44,453 bases of DNA, taken from the NCBI GenBank assembly GCA_002441125.1, contig DJVI01000021.1:1-44453 (forward strand), read 5' to 3'. The translations under genes were made by a program, and so were the position numbers. Below the pieces are notes generated by a model. It was not told the origin of the DNA. It did no database searches and saw only the letters and a program-made list of their open reading frames with translations. Within the stretch, counting starts at the first letter, position 1; every line of letters begins with the position of its first letter. The DNA is from Caldifarciminota bacterium UBA6260. Its GTDB lineage: Bacteria > Hydrothermota > 32-111. Below are positions 1 to 7,467 of the stretch, piece by piece.

Positions 1-305
1 GCAAGACAGTTCGGTCCTTATCCACAGTGGGCGTAGGAGATCTGAGGGAATCTGTCCCTAGTACGAAAGGACCGGGATGGGCAAACCTCCTGTGTACCAG
101 TTGTCACGCCAGTGGCAGCGCTGGGTAGCAGTGTTTGTTCAGGATAACCGCTGAAAGCATCTAAGCGGGAAACCTACCCCAAGATAAGATTTCACTCCAG
201 GTTTTCCTGGCGAAGGCTCCTGGGAGACTACCAGGTTGATAGGCTGCAAGTGTAAGTGCGGTAACGCATTCAGCTGAGCAGTACTAATAGGCCGAGAGTC
301 TTAAT
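1..305 (+). rRNA. rrl: 23S ribosomal RNA, 3' end (partial)
   Basis: This is the last ~300 nt of a large-subunit rRNA gene, cut off by the window start. It contains the universal sarcin-ricin loop (AGTACGAAAGGACCGG, about 59-75) and the conserved 3' domain VI ending with AGTACTAATAGG near 280-292. The exact 3' end is estimated, because it is set by pairing with the 5' end outside the window. Its base composition is far more GC-rich than the surrounding protein genes, as expected for rRNA in an AT-rich genome. Confidence 0.97.
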
Positions 306-356
306 CCTTAAGTTGTCTTTCTACAAATTCAAATGTCTTTAAATGTTAATAAATTT

Positions 357-463
<107 letters not shown>

Positions 464-472
<9 letters not shown>

Positions 473-484
473 TTTTTTATTTTT
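464..484 (+). terminator. Probable rRNA operon terminator
   Basis: The 5S 3' end (GCTGCCGGC) runs directly into a T-rich stretch, TTTTTTATTTTT. The 5S terminal helix itself, or the short GCCGGC palindrome, could serve as the hairpin. This is inferred from position and the T tract only. Confidence 0.45.
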
Positions 485-544
485 ATGTCCATTTTTTATT
501 GAACCAACATCCAAAATTTTATGAAAGAGTAAATAAGGAGATGA

Positions 545-1018
545 ATGACACCATTAAAATATGAAGCATTTTTTATCACTCCTGAAAACTTTCTTGTTCC
601 TGTAAAAAGAAATCATATCGATGTGATATGTGACCACCCTGAAATTTTTGGATTTACTATTGATCATGTAAAAGATATTTTTCATAAATATGATGAACCT
701 TTAAAAAGTGAACTTCAAGCAAGAAAAGAACTTTTAAAAGAAATATTTGAAAAAGGTTTTATCAGACTAAGATTTAAAACAAAAGAAGATTCTTATTGGG
801 AAATAGAACTTTTGAGTTTAGATTGTGAAAAACAAAAAGAACAAATATCTGCCTGGGCAAAAAAGATGATCTCTGACAAGAGTTTTGGTGCTGATGAAAA
901 TATGCCTGTTAGGGTTATAGAAAATGGAAAATGTTTGAATGAATTGGGAAATCTTACATTGCTTGAACTTTCAAAACTAAAAAGTATAGTAGAATTGAAA
1001 ATTTTAGATATTCAGTAA
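545..1018 (+). CDS. Hypothetical protein, 157 aa
   Basis: I do not recognise the family. The protein is soluble-looking, with no signal peptide or membrane segment. It has a basic/acidic mixed helical middle (about residues 50-70) followed by a beta-like stretch (IRLRFKTKEDSYWEIELLSL, about 73-92). The ATG at 545 is preceded by AAGGAG at 535-540. A competing ATG at 541 is out of frame and stops after a few codons. The gene lies immediately downstream of the rRNA operon and converges on the deacetylase gene, with a 32-nt gap. Confidence 0.7.
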   Translation: MTPLKYEAFFITPENFLVPVKRNHIDVICDHPEIFGFTIDHVKDIFHKYDEPLKSELQARKELLKEIFEKGFIRLRFKTKEDSYWEIELLSLDCEKQKEQISAWAKKMISDKSFGADENMPVRVIENGKCLNELGNLTLLELSKLKSIVELKILDIQ

Positions 1019-1050
1019 CCTGAAAAATTTACATTTCAAGAGTTTTAACA

Positions 1051-2214
1051 TTATTTCTTTGTTTTCATAATTAAAACAAGAGAAGATAAAATACCTGAAA
1101 GAGATAATAAAATTGTAACTCCTCTGGAGTTGATTCTTGAATTTGAAAAAATCAAAATTGAAAAAACAATAAAAATAGAAATTACAAAAAATATTAGGGC
1201 TTTTAAATTTATAAAAACTAAAAATTTTTTTAAAAAATAATAGAAAAACAGAAAAGAGATAAAAAAAACTGAAAAGATATAATTAAAAATAGTTAGAACA
1301 AATCTACATTTTTCATAAAAAGATACGCTTTTTTCTGGGATTAAATAGAAAGAGTGATATCCGAAAGAGGATCCCCAGAATTTAGGAATCAAACTTAGTA
1401 AATATTGAAATTGCTTGTTTAAGTTAAATGATTGAGAATTTAAAAAAGTTGCACTTCTATAATCTAAAAATTGAACTTTTCTGTTATTTTTTAGATCTTT
1501 TAACAATTTTTCAACATTATTAAGATCTTCTATAGTTTCAAACTCATAAGCATGCAAATTAACCACAACTATCACATCTTTTATTCTTATATTGTGATCT
1601 TCCTGAAAAATTTCTTTCAATTCTTTTATCGTTGTGGTAAGAGGAAGATAATCTATTGTTGAGTTTATAGAAAGTCCTCTTAATCCAGCAGATATGGTTT
1701 TAAAACCGGTTTTTTCCATTCCAGAAACTGTATTTGAATCATATCCATTCCATGGAGGAATAAAAACTATGATTTTCCTTTCAGTTATAGATTCTAAAAA
1801 AATTTTCCCTTCACTTAACTTTTTAATCTGTGTATCAAAAGGCAAATAGTTGAACTCATATTTAAATCTTCTATCTAAAGAATTATTTTTATGTGTATAA
1901 CCATGCAAAGCAAAAGTGAAAAAATCTACATTTTTATATTTTGAAATCAAACCAATTTTTTCCTGATTGATTGGTTCAATTTTTTCGTTTATAGTAAATG
2001 GAACTATTCCGACAATGAGTGGAATGGATAGTGTAGAAAAAATTTCAAGAATTTTTTCTTCAACTTTTACATTGGAATTATCAGAAAAGTCATCCATTCT
2101 AAAAACAATATGTATTTTTTCATTTCGATTTGAAGTTTTTACAAGAAACGCTTGAATAAAAATTAAAAAAAATAGGATAATGATAAAAAATTTTTTTAAA
2201 GAAGAATTTGACAT
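1051..2214 (-). CDS. DUF2334-type predicted polysaccharide deacetylase, membrane-anchored
   Basis: The 387-aa protein has an N-terminal hydrophobic anchor or signal (about 8-25), then a (beta/alpha) deacetylase-like domain. Visible motifs are RMDD (about 39-42), HGYTH (about 104-108, the His-x3-His metal pair) and PPWN (about 153-156). These are the pattern of the NodB-related DUF2334 family. Two or three hydrophobic segments fill the last ~90 residues. Substrate is unknown; a cell-surface glycan is inferred. I chose the ATG at 2214. An in-frame TTG at 2235 adds seven residues, and neither start has a strong ribosome-binding site. It is a single minus-strand gene facing the 545-1018 gene. Confidence 0.75.
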   Translation of the reverse strand: MSNSSLKKFFIIILFFLIFIQAFLVKTSNRNEKIHIVFRMDDFSDNSNVKVEEKILEIFSTLSIPLIVGIVPFTINEKIEPINQEKIGLISKYKNVDFFTFALHGYTHKNNSLDRRFKYEFNYLPFDTQIKKLSEGKIFLESITERKIIVFIPPWNGYDSNTVSGMEKTGFKTISAGLRGLSINSTIDYLPLTTTIKELKEIFQEDHNIRIKDVIVVVNLHAYEFETIEDLNNVEKLLKDLKNNRKVQFLDYRSATFLNSQSFNLNKQFQYLLSLIPKFWGSSFGYHSFYLIPEKSVSFYEKCRFVLTIFNYIFSVFFISFLFFYYFLKKFLVFINLKALIFFVISIFIVFSILIFSNSRINSRGVTILLSLSGILSSLVLIMKTKK

Positions 2215-2281
2215 TTTCAGCCCGTATAACCTCAATTTTTAGAAACTTACATTTTTATATAATCTAAAATTTGACAAAAAT

Positions 2282-2306
2282 GTCAAAAAGTCAAGCACCG
2301 TCCCCA
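2282..2306 (+). repeat. Dispersed 25-bp element, copy 1
   Basis: The pattern is GTCA, four variable bases, then the invariant core GTCAAGCACCGTCCCC followed by A. The same string recurs at 26010-26034 and, inverted, at 36594-36618. Here it supplies the last codons (Gly-Asp-Gly-Ala-stop) of the minus-strand gene 2291-2875. Just upstream, TTGACA and TGTCAA form a 6-bp inverted repeat (about 2271-2286), which is specific to this copy. Confidence 0.85.
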
Positions 2307-2875
2307 TTCTTGAATTTTTTATCGAGAAGAAGGAGGAAGGTGTCGAAGACGGAGTCGTTGAAATTGTCGTTTGTGATTCTTAGTCGTTTACCGGAAAAAA
2401 ATGTAATCTGAGAGAATAGATATTTGTTTGCTTTTCCGCCAAGGAGAATGTTGACAATTTTTCTGTTGATTTTTTCAAATTTATCTATACCTGTTATTTC
2501 ACTATAAGGGATAAACTCTTCTTTAAATTTTTTTCCTCTTTTTAAAAATATACCTTTATCGGTTAAAAAAACAACCCTTATGCCTTTCAGTTCCCAGATG
2601 ATCTGATCAACGAACATGTAGATCAGAAAAATTATAAATAAAACTATGAATGCCTGCTTTGAATATAACAATCTTATTTTCATCAAATTATAGATAAAAA
2701 ATCCAACTATTATTGTTACAACAATCTTTACAAAAAGTTGCATCGGTAAAGAATCTGAACCCATCGCAAAAAATGCACCATCAGGAACATTATCTGTCAG
2801 TACAGATCTTCTTCTTCCTGTATAGTTGTTTTCCTCTTTCAGTATATTACCGTTATAGTCGGTGTAAATTATCAT
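2291..2875 (-). CDS. Membrane protein with PH-like C-terminal domain
   Basis: The 194-aa protein has two adjacent hydrophobic segments (about 68-108) followed by a stretch of alternating beta strands (VVFLTDKGIFLKRG..., PYSEITGIDKFE) that resembles bacterial PH (bPH/YdbS-like) domains. This assignment is by appearance only. The final five residues (NGDGA) and the stop codon are encoded by the dispersed 25-bp element, so the C-terminus may have been altered by its insertion. It is last in the minus-strand run that begins at 6541, 10 nt after the DUF3078 gene. Confidence 0.6.
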   Translation of the reverse strand: MIIYTDYNGNILKEENNYTGRRRSVLTDNVPDGAFFAMGSDSLPMQLFVKIVVTIIVGFFIYNLMKIRLLYSKQAFIVLFIIFLIYMFVDQIIWELKGIRVVFLTDKGIFLKRGKKFKEEFIPYSEITGIDKFEKINRKIVNILLGGKANKYLFSQITFFSGKRLRITNDNFNDSVFDTFLLLLDKKFKNGDGA

Positions 2876-2885
2876 AAGTTTTTAA

Positions 2886-3764
2886 TCATAAAAATTTATA
2901 AGTAAGTCCTATTCCTAAAATCTCTTTCATCCTTACCTTGCTGTCGATCTCTTTATCGTATAGCATCAAAAAGTTAAAGTTTACTGAAATATACTCATAT
3001 ATTTTAATATTTACGATATTATCAAATGAAACATCCACCATTTTCCAGTAATCCTGCTGAGGAGTTCCAGCAAGTTGATCTTCTTTTGAATTGAAGAGTG
3101 CTTTGTAAAGATTTAATTTGAAAGTGTAAGTCGCATACTCTCTTAAAGGAACAAATCCTTCTGTTACAAACTCAAAACCACCATCTACTCTTGTATCTAT
3201 GCCTCTTGAAAGAGTTATACTATCTTTTATAGCATTTCGGTTGATACTCTGTTTAAAAGCCCCACCAAATCTTGAAGAGATTTCCAGTTTTTCTTTTTTA
3301 TAAATCAATCTTGCAACACCAAGCCCTTCAGTAAATTTTAAAGGGTTTATATAACATATTTTTAATGTGTCAGATTCATCGATAAACTGTGATTCCAATC
3401 TTACAGAAACGAATGGATCGACAAGAAAGTTCAACAAAAACCTTTCAACAGATTCAAGATTTATGATATCGGAAGATTTAAAAAAATCGCTCCATAAAGT
3501 ATCAATTTTTGTTGAACTCTGCCCAAATGAAAGTTTTACTTTGTTGGTGCTGTTTAAAAAAGTATAAAGATCCTTTGAAAACAAACCATTTCCGTTTGCG
3601 GTCCAGTTAAGGTTTGATGATTCTTTTCCATCCCAATTATCAGAATAATTATTAAAACTCAATATTAAAGAACCATCGAAAGATTTTTGCCATCCCTGAG
3701 AAAACAATATTAACGAAAAAACTAAGATCAAAATTACAAAAAATTTTTTCATTTTTTCACCCAT
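2886..3764 (-). CDS. DUF3078-like secreted / outer-membrane beta-barrel protein
   Basis: The 292-aa protein has a signal peptide (FFVILILVFSLILFSQG, about 7-22). It then has amphipathic beta strands with the NNYSDNWDGKESSNLNWT signature, which resembles the NWxGGGxSNLSW motif of the DUF3078 family. Those proteins are thought to be barrel-like and exported. The last residue is an aromatic-adjacent YKFL, consistent with an outer-membrane barrel end. The start is at 3764, or at the in-frame ATG at 3752, which has GGGTGA just upstream and may be the true start. It sits almost directly behind mscL. Confidence 0.65.
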   Translation of the reverse strand: MGEKMKKFFVILILVFSLILFSQGWQKSFDGSLILSFNNYSDNWDGKESSNLNWTANGNGLFSKDLYTFLNSTNKVKLSFGQSSTKIDTLWSDFFKSSDIINLESVERFLLNFLVDPFVSVRLESQFIDESDTLKICYINPLKFTEGLGVARLIYKKEKLEISSRFGGAFKQSINRNAIKDSITLSRGIDTRVDGGFEFVTEGFVPLREYATYTFKLNLYKALFNSKEDQLAGTPQQDYWKMVDVSFDNIVNIKIYEYISVNFNFLMLYDKEIDSKVRMKEILGIGLTYKFL

Positions 3765-3765
3765 T

Positions 3766-4200
3766 TTATTTTAATTCAGATGTGCAATTCGGACATCTTG
3801 TCGCTTTAATGTTTATCTGTGAGAAGCAATATGGACATTCCTTTGTCGATACAGGTTTTGGTTCCTGTTTTTTTCTGTTGAGTTTGTTTATCTGTTTTAT
3901 CAAAAGGAACATCACAAGTGAAACTATAATAAAATCGATCAAAACATTTATAAAAATTCCGTAATTTAAAGTCGCTCCACCTGCTGCTTTCGCTTCCTGT
4001 AATGATTTATACCCTTTTCCGGATAGATCTATAAAAAGATTTGAAAAATCAACTTTTCCAAGTAATAGACCAAGAGGTGGCATCAGAATATCGTTTACAA
4101 GAGATGTAATGATTTTTCCAAAAGCGGACCCAAGAATAATACCAACCGCGAGATCGAGCATATTTCCTTTTAAAGCGAACTCTTTGAACTCTTTAAACAT
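3766..4200 (-). CDS. mscL: Large-conductance mechanosensitive channel with C-terminal zinc ribbon
   Basis: The N-terminal 110 residues are a standard MscL. FKEFALKGNMLDLAVGIILG forms TM1 and its amphipathic start, the loop has GGATLNYG, and TM2 is FINVLIDFIIVSLVMFLLI. The channel releases solutes on hypo-osmotic shock. The tail departs from the usual cytoplasmic helix: it ends in CPYC (122-125) and CPNC (136-139), a four-cysteine zinc ribbon. AAGGAGG lies ahead of the ATG. The gene is in a close-packed run with smr upstream and the DUF3078 gene downstream. Confidence 0.92.
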   Translation of the reverse strand: MFKEFKEFALKGNMLDLAVGIILGSAFGKIITSLVNDILMPPLGLLLGKVDFSNLFIDLSGKGYKSLQEAKAAGGATLNYGIFINVLIDFIIVSLVMFLLIKQINKLNRKKQEPKPVSTKECPYCFSQINIKATRCPNCTSELK

Positions 4201-4217
4201 CTTTCCCTCCTTATGAT

Positions 4218-4550
4218 TTAAAAGTAAACGATGATGTTGTTATTTTCATCGATTTTAAAATCTTTAAAGTGATTCTGATTTTCTTTCAAAAAATTTTTTA
4301 CACTTTCAAAAAGAACAGGTTCCTCAAGAGAATGTTTTCCTTTGCCACATATCAATTTTAATGTTTTTAAATTTTCTTTTTTTGCAGATTTCAATATTAT
4401 CAAAACCTTTTCGAGTGCTTCATTTTTTGTATGTCTATGTAGATCAACAGTTTTGGTTTTTTTATCATCACTATAATTTTCGTCTTTGATTTTAACAGGG
4501 TATTTGTTTAAAAGTTCTTCAAACTTTTTATAGTTTTTTTCTTCTCCCAT
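4218..4550 (-). CDS. Smr-domain protein
   Basis: This 110-aa protein consists mainly of a C-terminal Smr domain, with DLHRHT (36-41) and the CGKGKHS loop (68-74). The domain is a MutS2/SmrA-type nucleic-acid nicking or RNA endonuclease fold. No MutS2 ATPase part is present. The start has no Shine-Dalgarno sequence, but a good promoter ends 8 nt upstream (see 4559-4586), so translation may be leaderless. Confidence 0.85.
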   Translation of the reverse strand: MGEEKNYKKFEELLNKYPVKIKDENYSDDKKTKTVDLHRHTKNEALEKVLIILKSAKKENLKTLKLICGKGKHSLEEPVLFESVKNFLKENQNHFKDFKIDENNNIIVYF

Positions 4551-4558
4551 AAAACTTG

Positions 4559-4586
4559 ATTATACTTGGTTTTACTTTTTTTTCAA
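4559..4586 (-). promoter_or_regulatory. Predicted sigma70 promoter for smr (leaderless)
   Basis: On the minus strand TTGAAA (4586-4581) is followed by 16 nt and TATAAT (4564-4559). The start codon begins at 4550, only 8 nt after the -10 box. It overlaps the 3' end of the upstream DUF1028 gene, giving an internal promoter within the run. Confidence 0.6.
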
Positions 4587-5645
4587 CAAATTTTGCCATT
4601 CTGTTAACTTTTGTTTGAAAAGTTCTTCTTCAGGTGAAAGTTCAACAGCCCTTTTTTCTGCCTCGATCGCTTTTTTGATGTTTTTCATTCTAAAATATAT
4701 CTCTCCAAGAGTGTCCCATATATTAGCATCATCTTTTTTCAATTCGATGGCTTTTTTTGCATACTCAAGTGCCTTTTCAAGTTTAAAGTTGTTTATGGCC
4801 ATCTCCCATGCAACAGTGTTGTATATATCAGCACTTTGAGGATATTTTTCTAAAATTTTTGATACCCGTTTAAAACTCTCCTCCGCTTTTTTTTCTTTTT
4901 TCTCTTTCAGAGCATCTATCGTTATTCTTATATAAGAACTCACAAGAAATGTTTCTTCATTAAGATAATACAATCTTTCAAGTTCCTCGATGGGTTTTTC
5001 ACTATCATCTACCCTTATATCTATCATCCGATCGTCGAATCCGGAATATCCTCCATTTTTTGAAACAACCAGAAGTGCTGCACTCTGCATTCCTCTGCTA
5101 TCTCCACCTGCTTTTTGACCTGCTTTCAACGCCTCAATAAGTTTAATGGCAAGTGGACCGGTAGTGTTTTCAAAAGTAAAAGCCATACTTTTCAAAACAT
5201 CTTCAGATACAAGAATGTTCCCCTGCACTGTAAAATTTTTTCCAACTATATGTCCTGCATAATATGAACAATTCTTTCCAGTAAAAGCGTAAGCGTTTCC
5301 ATTTTTATCAACAACCCCTATTTGTCTATATGCGGAATCCGGATCATCTTTAATCAAAATTTCTACCACCTCTTTTGCGTTGTAACCTTCAGAAAAAAGT
5401 TTTATAGTTTTTTCTTTAAAAGTTGTATTTCCCCATGCCTGAGTTGCGATAGCACCATAACCTGCTTTTGCCTGAGGGACAACCGCTCCAACAGCGAAAA
5501 ATTTTGACTGAACAGCAACACCCCATTCTTCCATCAAACTATCATAAGCAACGATAGAAAAGGTAGCAATGTTTTGTGTTTTATCAAAAGCGAGAAGAAA
5601 AAAAAAGATAAATATAGTGATCAAAACAAAAAAAACTTTTTTCAT
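4572..5645 (-). CDS. Secreted DUF1028 (Ntn-hydrolase-like) protein with TPR tail
   Basis: The 357-aa protein has a signal peptide (about 1-18). The DUF1028 domain (about 26-235) is recognised by TFSIVAYDSLMEEWGVAVQS and by GDSRGMQSAALLVV. DUF1028 proteins share the Ntn-hydrolase fold, but their reaction is not established. About residues 255-355 form at least two TPR units (DIYNTVAWEMAINNFKLEKA and DANIWDTLGEIYFRMKNI). The ATG overlaps the stop of the hydrolase gene (ATGA) and is preceded by GGAGG. A periplasmic or surface location is inferred. Confidence 0.85.
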   Translation of the reverse strand: MKKVFFVLITIFIFFFLLAFDKTQNIATFSIVAYDSLMEEWGVAVQSKFFAVGAVVPQAKAGYGAIATQAWGNTTFKEKTIKLFSEGYNAKEVVEILIKDDPDSAYRQIGVVDKNGNAYAFTGKNCSYYAGHIVGKNFTVQGNILVSEDVLKSMAFTFENTTGPLAIKLIEALKAGQKAGGDSRGMQSAALLVVSKNGGYSGFDDRMIDIRVDDSEKPIEELERLYYLNEETFLVSSYIRITIDALKEKKEKKAEESFKRVSKILEKYPQSADIYNTVAWEMAINNFKLEKALEYAKKAIELKKDDANIWDTLGEIYFRMKNIKKAIEAEKRAVELSPEEELFKQKLTEWQNLLKKK

Positions 5646-6541
5646 ATTTCCTCCAGAACATTTTTTTTGATCCAGGAAATTATATCATCGTAAACTTCAT
5701 ATCTGTTGGTTTCATTTAAAACTTCATGTCTTTTGTTTTCATAAAATTTTATAGAAACATTTTTAAGCCCAGCGTTTTTGTAGAGATTAAAACTTTCAAG
5801 CACCCCTTTTCCAAAATTTCCAACTGGATCATCTTTACCTGATATAAAAAGTATTGGAAGGTTTTTATCGGTTTTTTTTATATTTTCGAATTTACTCAAT
5901 CTGAAATAACCAAGAATCATATCAAGGAAAAATGCTGATGAGACAGGAACTCCACAGTATGGATCATTTTTATAATCGAGCACCTTTTCTTTATCTGAAC
6001 TTAACCATGAAAACAGTTTTTCCTCATCGTTAAAACGCAGGTTGTAAGAACCAAACTGTAGATAAAACAAAATTTTACTTAAATGTTTTTTACCAAAAAA
6101 CGATGTTTCAAAAAGTGATATCAAAAGTGCTATTATCTCATTTAAAAAAGGTTTTCCGTTAGCACCCGATAGAATGAGTCCATCAATTCCATTATACTTT
6201 TGAACATATCTTCTTGCAAGCATGGAACCCATGCTATGACCTAAAAGAACAACCTTTTTTGATTGATTTTCTTTTCTTATGATCGTATTTAAAAGAAAAA
6301 TATCGTCAACAAGTTTTTCCCATACTTTGAAATTATCATAACATCCAATAACACCATTTATATTGTTTTCTCCAAAACCATAATGATCGTTGATATAGAC
6401 AGCAAAATTGTTTTTTAAGAGATAATCGATAAATTCAAAATATCTTCTCCTATGTTCAACGAGTCCATGTGATATCTGGATGACCACTCTATAATCTTTT
6501 TCAGGAATAAATTTCTCATAAAGTAAATTTTTTATTTTCAT
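5642..6541 (-). CDS. Alpha/beta hydrolase (monoacylglycerol-lipase-like)
   Basis: The 299-aa protein has the HGLVEH oxyanion region (25-30), the nucleophile elbow GHSMGS with Ser103, a probable acid Asp239 in SGKDDPVG, and the catalytic His273 in NKRHEV. This matches the serine aminopeptidase S33 / lysophospholipase group. The substrate is probably an acylglycerol or lysolipid (family inference). It is the first gene of the minus-strand run and is predicted to be leaderless from a promoter at 6549-6576. Confidence 0.85.
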   Translation of the reverse strand: MKIKNLLYEKFIPEKDYRVVIQISHGLVEHRRRYFEFIDYLLKNNFAVYINDHYGFGENNINGVIGCYDNFKVWEKLVDDIFLLNTIIRKENQSKKVVLLGHSMGSMLARRYVQKYNGIDGLILSGANGKPFLNEIIALLISLFETSFFGKKHLSKILFYLQFGSYNLRFNDEEKLFSWLSSDKEKVLDYKNDPYCGVPVSSAFFLDMILGYFRLSKFENIKKTDKNLPILFISGKDDPVGNFGKGVLESFNLYKNAGLKNVSIKFYENKRHEVLNETNRYEVYDDIISWIKKNVLEEI

Positions 6542-6548
6542 TTTATTT

Positions 6549-6576
6549 ATTATAAACCTGTGATCGATTTTTGCAA
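6549..6576 (-). promoter_or_regulatory. Predicted sigma70 promoter for the hydrolase run (leaderless)
   Basis: On the minus strand TTGCAA (6576-6571) is followed by a 16-nt spacer and TATAAT (6554-6549). The ATG at 6541 lies 7 nt downstream of the -10 box, leaving no room for a Shine-Dalgarno site. Confidence 0.6.
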
Positions 6577-6597
6577 CAAATCAAAAATTATAAAAAA

Positions 6598-6625
6598 TTA
6601 ACCTCAATTTAACATTTTCTTAACA
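6598..6625 (+). promoter_or_regulatory. Pho-box-like triple repeat upstream of the metallophosphoesterase
   Basis: TTAACC (6598), TTAACA (6609) and TTAACA (6620) recur at exactly 11-bp spacing. The last two are embedded in perfect TTAACATTTTC direct repeats. This spacing and hexamer match PhoP/PhoB-type operators (TTAACA-N5 repeats in Bacillus, three PyTTAAPyPyT repeats in cyanobacteria). A -10-like TAAATT follows at 6635-6640, as expected for an activator replacing the -35 box. Regulation by phosphate starvation is inferred. Confidence 0.5.
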
Positions 6626-6659
6626 TTTTCAAACTAAATTGAAAAAAAAAGGAGAAAAA

Positions 6660-7421
6660 ATGAAATTATGTCATATTTCAGATTTTCACTTTTCATCGAA
6701 CTTTCTGGTAAAATATGGTGAAAAAGTTTTATACTATCTGGATAAGATCAGGCCAGATTTTGTCGTCATCACCGGGGATTTGACAGATAATGGTTATTAT
6801 GAAGAGTTTCTCGATGCGAAAAAGTATATAGATAAAATAAGTTGTGAAAATGTTTTAACTGTTATGGGAAACCATGATGCAAGAAATGGTGGTTATGAAA
6901 TTTTTGAGGAAATTTTTAAAACGAGATACCCGGTTGTAGAAAGTAGAAATTTGATAATACTGGGAATCGATTCATCTGAACCGGATATCGATGAAGGACA
7001 TATCGGTCGTGCAAACTATTCTTATATTGAAGAGAAACTAAAAAAAGAGAAAAATTGTAAAATAATCGCGTTACATCATCACCTGATACCGATTCCAAAA
7101 ACAGGAAGGGAAAGACATATACCTGTTGATAGTGGGGATTTCTTAAAACTTATAGATGATCTTCAAATCGATATAGTTCTCTCAGGACACAAGCATAATC
7201 AGTGGATCTGGAGGTTGAACAATACGATATTTGTCACATGTGGAACATCAACTTCAAAAAAACTGAAAGGGAAAGGTTATCAGAGTTTTAATCTCATAGA
7301 GGTTGAGAAAGATTTTATTTCAATAGATGAAATAAATCTTACAAACGATGAGAAAAGATCTATAAGTTACAATAGAAAAAATAAAGTTGATTATCTTTAT
7401 ATAAAATATAAAGCATGCTAA
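6660..7421 (+). CDS. Calcineurin-like metallophosphoesterase
   Basis: This 253-aa protein has the full metal-site set: DFH (8-10), GDLTDN (39-44), GNHD (70-73), the HHH cluster (about 139-141) and GHKH (176-179). It belongs to the phosphodiesterase branch (cyclic-nucleotide or phospholipid-type substrates). The substrate cannot be read from sequence. No signal peptide, so it is cytoplasmic. The ATG at 6660 follows AAAGGAG at 6648-6654. The upstream in-frame TTG at 6639 would lie upstream of this site. Three TTAAC repeats upstream suggest Pho control. Confidence 0.88.
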   Translation: MKLCHISDFHFSSNFLVKYGEKVLYYLDKIRPDFVVITGDLTDNGYYEEFLDAKKYIDKISCENVLTVMGNHDARNGGYEIFEEIFKTRYPVVESRNLIILGIDSSEPDIDEGHIGRANYSYIEEKLKKEKNCKIIALHHHLIPIPKTGRERHIPVDSGDFLKLIDDLQIDIVLSGHKHNQWIWRLNNTIFVTCGTSTSKKLKGKGYQSFNLIEVEKDFISIDEINLTNDEKRSISYNRKNKVDYLYIKYKAC

Positions 7422-7430
7422 TATTTTAAA

Positions 7431-7458
7431 TTGACATAGTTTAAAAATCTCCTATCAT
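7431..7458 (+). promoter_or_regulatory. Predicted sigma70 promoter for EamA gene (leaderless)
   Basis: A perfect TTGACA (7431-7436) is followed by a 16-nt spacer and TATCAT (7453-7458). The ATG at 7468 is 9 nt after the -10 box, so the mRNA would start at or within a few bases of the start codon. Confidence 0.6.
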
Positions 7459-7467
7459 ATCCTTTAT

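Noticed and set aside
473..544. tRNA gene after the 5S rRNA
   Set aside because: No cloverleaf or TTCRANNC-type sequence is present; the stretch is T-rich and then a ribosome-binding site.
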